Program-made: the position numbers and the translations under genes
Source: Delftia tsuruhatensis
GTDB lineage: Bacteria; Pseudomonadota; Gammaproteobacteria; Burkholderiales; Burkholderiaceae_C
Assembly: GCF_903815225.1 (NCBI RefSeq)
Contig: NZ_LR813084.1
Coordinates: forward strand, 3,328,501-3,392,500
Direction of reading: 5' to 3'
Length of the DNA: 64,000 nt
Shown: piece after piece, positions 58,286 to 64,000 of the stretch
Numbering within the stretch: the first letter of the stretch is position 1
Layout of the letters: each line of letters starts with the position of its first letter
The notes under the pieces: generated by a model
The model's database searches: none
What the model was told of the DNA's origin: nothing
Seen by the model: only the letters and a program-made list of their open reading frames with translations

Positions 58286-59005
58286 TCAGGGGGCTGGTGG
58301 AGCAGGCAGCGGCGCCGCCTGGGGGCCGCGCTCGCGTGCCGCCTGCGCCGCCTTCGCCTTGCGTTCGGCAGCCTCTTGCTGCTTGGCCTCGAACCGGGCA
58401 CGCGCGGTGCTGCGACGCTCCTGCTCCTGGGCGGACTGGCGCTGCTCGACCTGTGTCTGATGCTCTCGCTCGCGGCTGGCCTGCTGCGCGGCGCGTTGCT
58501 GGGCATCCCTGGTGCGCTGCGAGCGCACGGCCTGGGTGTCGCGCGGCTCGGCAGCAGGCCGCTCCCTCGCCTCCATGGCCGAAGCCGCCTTCTGCGACTT
58601 CTTGGCCTCGATGTCCTCCAGGCGTCGCGCGGCGCGCTCCTTGCGCTCCTCGTCGCTGATCTTCAGCTCACGTTCGCGCAACGGCTTGTCCTGCTCGCGG
58701 GCCTGCTCGCGCGCCTGCTTGAGGCAGTCTTCCACGGCAAAGCGCTGGTAGCACTCGGACTCGACAGCCGCGCGCCGCCGCTCGATCACGGCACGCTGAG
58801 CCGCGATCTCCGCGCGCGCGGCATCGCGTTGCGCCTGGACTTCTTTCGCAGCCTGCGAGGCGGCCTGTTGCGTGGGCTGGTCCTGCCCCTGCCGGGTGTC
58901 CGCAGCCGTGGCCGGGCCAGACAGGGCGAGACAGGCCAGTACGGCGCCCAGGGAAGCGGGCAGATTCTTCAGGAAGGCAATGGCGAAGGTGGGCAGTTTC
59001 AACAT
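58286..59005 (-). CDS. Unknown exported coiled-coil protein, Arg/Ala/Gln-rich
   Basis: 239 residues. A signal peptide (LGAVLACLALSGPATA) ends at about residue 35. The rest is almost wholly predicted alpha-helical coiled coil, rich in Ala, Arg, Glu and Gln (RRAAVESECYQRF, then REQAREQDKPLRERELKISDEER), with a Pro-rich end. Two cysteines (ECYQRF, DCLKQ) are close together and could pair. No family is recognised; low-complexity similarity to TolA-like proteins carries no functional weight. It lies before zapE on the same strand, 40 bases away. Likely periplasmic structural or scaffold protein. Confidence 0.75.
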   Translation of the reverse strand: MLKLPTFAIAFLKNLPASLGAVLACLALSGPATAADTRQGQDQPTQQAASQAAKEVQAQRDAARAEIAAQRAVIERRRAAVESECYQRFAVEDCLKQAREQAREQDKPLRERELKISDEERKERAARRLEDIEAKKSQKAASAMEARERPAAEPRDTQAVRSQRTRDAQQRAAQQASREREHQTQVEQRQSAQEQERRSTARARFEAKQQEAAERKAKAAQAARERGPQAAPLPAPPAP

Positions 59006-59045
59006 GTACGGGTCCGACAGACGACACCAGCGGTTGTCACCGGCC

Positions 59046-60149
59046 TCAGGTCAGGCGGGTGTCCACCACACGGCGCTCCAGCGCCAGGAACTCCCTGGAC
59101 TGCATCTCGTTCAATCGCGAGACCGTGCGCGGGAATTCATGGGCCAGCGGACCCTCAGTGTAAAGCTGCTCGGGTGGTACGGCGGCCGAGATGACCAGCT
59201 TGACCCTGCGGTCGTACAGCACGTCCACCAGCCAGGTGAAGCGCCGCGCGGGCGAGGCCATGTTGACCGGCATGTACGGCACGTCGGACAGCAGCACGGT
59301 GTGGAACTGGCTCGCGATCTCCAGGTAGTCGTTCTGCGAGCGCGGGCCACCGCACAGTTCGCGGAAGTCGAACCAGACCACGCCGCCGGCGCGGCGGCGC
59401 GCGCGGATCTCGCGTGCCTCGATGTGGAGCACGGGGTCCTCGTCCTTGACCTCGGCCAGCTTGTCGAAGGTCTCCGTCATGGCCGCGTCGGCTTCGGCGC
59501 CCAGGGGCGTATGGTAGAGCTTGGCGTTTTCCAGCGTGCGCCGGCGGTAGTCGGTGCCGTTGTCCACGTTGACCACCTCCATGCGCTCGTTGAGCAGGGC
59601 TATGGCCGGCAGGATACGGTCACGGTGCAGGCCACCCGGATACAGTTCGTCAGGCTTGAAGTTGGAGGTGGTGACGAAGCCCACGCCATTGGCGAACAGC
59701 GATACCAGCAGCCGGTGCAGGATCATCGCGTCCGTGATGTCGGCCACGTGAAATTCGTCAAAGCAGATCAGCTTGTACTTCTTGGAGATGCGCGCACCCA
59801 GCACATCGAGCGGATTTTGCGTGCCCTGCAGCACGGCCAGCTCACGATGGACCTCCCGCATGAATTCATGGAAGTGCAGGCGCACCTTGCGGCGGATCGG
59901 CACGGCGTTGAAGAAGCAGTCCATGAGAAAGCTCTTGCCGCGCCCCACACCGCCGTACATGTAGACACCACGGGGAATCTCTGGCCGGTTGATGAGCTTC
60001 TTGAAGGCGTTGGAGCGGCGCTGGCGGTAGGCCGCCCAGTCATCGGCGCAGCGCTGCAGCGCCTCGACGGCGCGCAATTGCGCCGGATCGCTGTGAAAGC
60101 CCTTGGCCACCAGCTCGGCCTCATAGGCCTCTTTCACGGAAACGCTCAT
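59046..60149 (-). CDS. zapE: Cell division ATPase ZapE (AFG1 family)
   Basis: AAA-like ATPase that modulates the FtsZ ring during late division, related to mitochondrial AFG1. 367 residues. Walker A GGVGRGKS at 66-73, Walker B LICFDEFHVADITDAMIL near 127, VTTSNFKPDELYPGGLHR near 155 and the WFDFRELCGGPRSQNDY signature near 270. No N-terminal targeting sequence. Transcribed with or just after lpdA; a hairpin lies between. Confidence 0.96.
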   Translation of the reverse strand: MSVSVKEAYEAELVAKGFHSDPAQLRAVEALQRCADDWAAYRQRRSNAFKKLINRPEIPRGVYMYGGVGRGKSFLMDCFFNAVPIRRKVRLHFHEFMREVHRELAVLQGTQNPLDVLGARISKKYKLICFDEFHVADITDAMILHRLLVSLFANGVGFVTTSNFKPDELYPGGLHRDRILPAIALLNERMEVVNVDNGTDYRRRTLENAKLYHTPLGAEADAAMTETFDKLAEVKDEDPVLHIEAREIRARRRAGGVVWFDFRELCGGPRSQNDYLEIASQFHTVLLSDVPYMPVNMASPARRFTWLVDVLYDRRVKLVISAAVPPEQLYTEGPLAHEFPRTVSRLNEMQSREFLALERRVVDTRLT

Positions 60150-60181
60150 GCCGCATCCACCATTTGCTATGTATTCAGAAG

Positions 60182-60212
60182 CTGAAAGCGCTTGCAGGGC
60201 AAGCGCTTTCAG
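60182..60212. repeat. Perfect 14-bp inverted repeat between lpdA and zapE
   Basis: CTGAAAGCGCTTGC (60182-60195), loop AGG, and its exact complement (60199-60212). It sits between the lpdA stop and the zapE start. There is no following T run on either strand, so it may stabilise 3' ends or bind a regulator rather than terminate. Confidence 0.6.
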
Positions 60213-60245
60213 GTCTTTGGCTGGGCTAGATGGCTAGCCTGGCAC

Positions 60246-61673
<1,428 letters not shown>

Positions 61674-61701
61674 TTCAGGAATCTCTTGTCTGTATTACGT
61701 G

Positions 61702-61741
61702 AAAAAACCCACCGCTGGGCACGCGGCCGAGGGTGGGTTTT
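61702..61741 (-). terminator. Terminator-like hairpin between odhB and lpdA
   Basis: On the minus strand AAAACCCACC pairs with GGTGGGTTTT (arms at 61732-61741 and 61704-61713), followed by two more T. The loop of about 18 bases holds a further GC-rich stretch. It would reduce read-through from odhB into lpdA. Confidence 0.65.
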
Positions 61742-61764
61742 CGTCGTGTCGAACCCTGTGGCGA

Positions 61765-63024
61765 TTACAGGTCGAACAGCAGGCGCGAAGGATCTTCCAG
61801 CGCATCCTTCATGGCGACCAGGCCCAGCACGGCTTCACGGCCGTCGATGATGCGGTGGTCATAGGACATGGCCAGATAGTTCATCGGGCGCACCACGACC
61901 TGGCCGTTCTCGACCATGGCGCGATCCTTGGTGGCGTGCACGCCCAGGATGGCCGACTGGGGCGGGTTGATGATGGGAGTGGACATCATCGAGCCGAAGG
62001 TGCCGCCATTGGAGATGGAGAAGGTGCCGCCGGTCATTTCTTCAATGCCCAGCTTGCCTTCGGCAGCCTTCTTGCCGAATTCGGCGATCTTCTTTTCGAT
62101 GTCGGCGAAGCTCATCTGGTCGGCGTTGCGCAGGATGGGCACCACCAGGCCGCGGGGCGAGCCCACGGCGATACCGATGTCGAAGTAGCCGTGGTAGACG
62201 ATGTCGTTGCCGTCCACGGAAGCATTGAGAACGGGGTACTTCTTCAGGGCGTGCACTGCCGCCTTGACGAAGAAGGACATGAAGCCCAGCTTGGTGCCGT
62301 GTTCCTTGGTGAAGGCGTCCTGGAACTTCTTGCGCAGTTCCATCACGGGGGCCATGTTCACTTCGTTGAAAGTGGTCAGGATCGCGTTGGTGGACTGCGA
62401 CTGCAGCAGGCGCTCGGCCACGCGGGCACGCAGGCGGCTCATGGGCACGCGCTGCTCGGGACGGCCGCTGAGGTCTTCCTTGCCGGCGGGAGCGGCTACC
62501 TGGGGCAGCGCCTTGGTAGGCACGCCCGTGGGGATGACAGCAGCCGTGGACTGCACACCGCCCTTGATGGCGGCCAGGGCATCGCCCTTGGTCACGCGGC
62601 CATCCTTGCCGGAGCCCGCCACGTTGGCGGCCGACAGGTTGTTCTCGGCCAGCAGCTTGGCGGCTGCGGGCATGGCCACGTCGCCCTTGTTGCCACCGGT
62701 GGCGGCTGCGGCTGCCGGGGCGGCAGCAGGCGCCGCGGCGGCGGGAGCTGCTGCGGGAGCGGCAGCGGCGACGCCGGCCACGCCTTCGGTGTCGATCTTG
62801 GCGATCAGTTGTTCGGCCACGACGGTAGCGCCGTCGCCTTGCACGATCTCGGACAGTACGCCAGCGGCGGGCGCGGGCACTTCGAGCACGACCTTGTCGG
62901 TCTCGATCTCGATCAGGATCTCATCGATCGCGACGGCTTCACCTGCCTTCTTCTTCCAGGTGAGCATGGTGGCCTCAGCGATGGACTCGGACAGCTGGGG
63001 AACTTTGACTTCAACGATAGCCAT
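61765..63024 (-). CDS. odhB: Dihydrolipoyllysine-residue succinyltransferase (E2)
   Basis: E2 of the 2-oxoglutarate dehydrogenase complex (also sucB), TCA cycle. 419 residues with one lipoyl domain (1-78, lipoylated Lys44 in ETDKVVLEV), an Ala/Pro linker near 82-112, an E1/E3-binding domain ([20 protein letters not shown] near 119) and the catalytic core with SYDHRIIDG (His390, Asp394). 54 bases after the sucA stop. Confidence 0.98.
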   Translation of the reverse strand: MAIVEVKVPQLSESIAEATMLTWKKKAGEAVAIDEILIEIETDKVVLEVPAPAAGVLSEIVQGDGATVVAEQLIAKIDTEGVAGVAAAAPAAAPAAAAPAAAPAAAAATGGNKGDVAMPAAAKLLAENNLSAANVAGSGKDGRVTKGDALAAIKGGVQSTAAVIPTGVPTKALPQVAAPAGKEDLSGRPEQRVPMSRLRARVAERLLQSQSTNAILTTFNEVNMAPVMELRKKFQDAFTKEHGTKLGFMSFFVKAAVHALKKYPVLNASVDGNDIVYHGYFDIGIAVGSPRGLVVPILRNADQMSFADIEKKIAEFGKKAAEGKLGIEEMTGGTFSISNGGTFGSMMSTPIINPPQSAILGVHATKDRAMVENGQVVVRPMNYLAMSYDHRIIDGREAVLGLVAMKDALEDPSRLLFDL

Positions 63025-63078
63025 TTGTGATTCTTTCCAAAAGTGTTCTGTACTGATGCGTAGCGGGTGGGGGCTGCC

Positions 63079-64000
63079 TTACTTGTTCAGGACAAAACCC
63101 TTGAGCTTGGAGAACGCGGCTTCCACCAGCGCCTTTTGCTGCTCCTGATGCAGGTGTGCGTAGCCCACGGCAGGCGATGCCGAGGCGGCGCGGCCGGCGT
63201 AGCCGAGCTTCTGGCCGTCGAGCATGTTCTCGTGGATGTAGTGCTGCACGAAGAACCAGGCGCCCTGGTTCTGCGGCTCGTCCTGGCACCAGACGATCTC
63301 GGTAGCGTTGCCGAACTTCTTGAGTTCGGCGGCGAAGGCCTTGTGCGGGAAGGGGTACAGCTGCTCGACGCGGATGATGGCCACGTCCTTGCTGTCCTTC
63401 TCGGCGCGCTTCTTGACCAGGTCGTAGTAGACCTTGCCCGAGCATGCGATCACGCGCTTGACCTTGGCCGCGTTCTTCACGATGGCCTCGTCCTGCTCGG
63501 GGATCACGGTCTGGAAGCCGCCGCTGGTGAACTCGGACAGCGGCGAGGTCGCATCCTTGTTGCGCAGCAGAGACTTGGGGGTCATGATGACCAGCGGCTT
63601 GCGCAGCGGGCGCACCATCTGGCGGCGCAGCACGTGGAAGATCTGGCTGGCCGTGGTCGGCTGCACGATCTGCATGTTGGTGTCGGCGGCCAGCTGCATG
63701 AAGCGCTCCAGGCGGGCCGAGCTGTGCTCGGGGCCCTGGCCTTCGTAGCCGTGCGGCAGCATCAGCGTGATGCCGTTGATGCGGCCCCACTTGACTTCGC
63801 CGGAGGCGATGAACTGGTCGATCACCACCTGGGCGCCGTTGGCGAAGTCGCCGAACTGTGCTTCCCAGATCACCAGGGTGTTGGGGTCGTTCGACGCATA
63901 GCCGTACTCGAAGCCCAGCACGGCCTCTTCGGACAGGATGGAGTCGATGACGGTGAACGGCGCCTGGCTGTCGGCCACGTTCTGCAGCGGGATGTAGGTG
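63079..64000 (-). CDS. sucA: 2-oxoglutarate dehydrogenase E1 component, 3' end only
   Basis: About 307 C-terminal codons are visible; the gene continues past the right edge. The transketolase-like C-terminal region is clear: LSEEAVLGFEYGYASNDP, then IWEAQFGDFANGAQVVIDQF and LMLPHGYEGQGPEHSSARLE, and late EQLYPFPHKAF and WCQDEPQNQGAWFFVQH. It decarboxylates 2-oxoglutarate with TPP and passes succinyl groups to OdhB. Head of the sucA-odhB-lpdA order. Nothing unusual is seen in the part available. Confidence 0.97.
   Translation of the reverse strand, partial: TYIPLQNVADSQAPFTVIDSILSEEAVLGFEYGYASNDPNTLVIWEAQFGDFANGAQVVIDQFIASGEVKWGRINGITLMLPHGYEGQGPEHSSARLERFMQLAADTNMQIVQPTTASQIFHVLRRQMVRPLRKPLVIMTPKSLLRNKDATSPLSEFTSGGFQTVIPEQDEAIVKNAAKVKRVIACSGKVYYDLVKKRAEKDSKDVAIIRVEQLYPFPHKAFAAELKKFGNATEIVWCQDEPQNQGAWFFVQHYIHENMLDGQKLGYAGRAASASPAVGYAHLHQEQQKALVEAAFSKLKGFVLNK

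Overview
The window is GC-rich DNA from a betaproteobacterium, most likely a Comamonadaceae member (Delftia, Comamonas or Acidovorax type). That placement is an inference from gene content: odhB-lpdA after an E1 gene, yebC-purD-hemF-rsfS-rlmH-maf-rng blocks, and extracytoplasmic Bug-family receptors. Genes are packed tightly; no gene-free stretch exceeds 300 bases. I saw no tRNA, rRNA, transposase, integrase or CRISPR array.

Region 1 (1-22.1 kb) is most of a type VI secretion system (T6SS). On the minus strand, reading outward from 6346, are a VgrG spike, a DUF2169 adaptor and a giant Rhs protein with a PAAR-like N-terminus. The Rhs C-terminal toxin lies beyond the left edge. Divergent from vgrG runs tssB-tssC-hcp-tagJ-tssE-tssF-tssG. 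This is the order I recall for the HSI-I system of Pseudomonas aeruginosa (PA0083-PA0090). The operon then carries two accessory genes: a lambda-endolysin-like (GH104) peptidoglycan lyase and a small exported protein. I read these as a candidate cargo effector and its periplasmic immunity protein. Facing them is clpV (minus), and divergent from clpV are tssA, a frameshifted FHA gene (tagH/fha) and the PP2C phosphatase pppA. The membrane complex and baseplate genes tssJ, tssK, tssL and tssM, and the kinase ppkA, are not in the window.

Region 2 (22.1-35.5 kb) is chromosomal housekeeping: a metallo-beta-lactamase-fold lipoprotein, rng, maf, rlmH, rsfS, hemF, purD, yebC, a HerA-like ATPase, a serine/threonine dehydratase, upp, a second yebC paralogue and a PQQ-type sugar dehydrogenase.

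Region 3 (35.5-42.4 kb) is a five-gene minus-strand catabolic operon: CitE-like lyase, Bug receptor, family III CoA-transferase, amidohydrolase, Bug receptor. A divergent LysR regulator precedes it, with an inverted repeat between them. A second LysR gene and tam follow. The set suggests uptake, CoA activation and aldol cleavage of an unidentified carboxylic acid.

Region 4 (42.5-64 kb) is again core: an SpmA/SpmB-type membrane protein, sbcB, a cardiolipin synthase, clpA-clpS, dnaE, bamD, a DinG-type helicase, a second PP2C phosphatase, an unknown exported coiled-coil protein, zapE, and the 2-oxoglutarate dehydrogenase genes lpdA, odhB and the 3' end of sucA, cut by the right edge.
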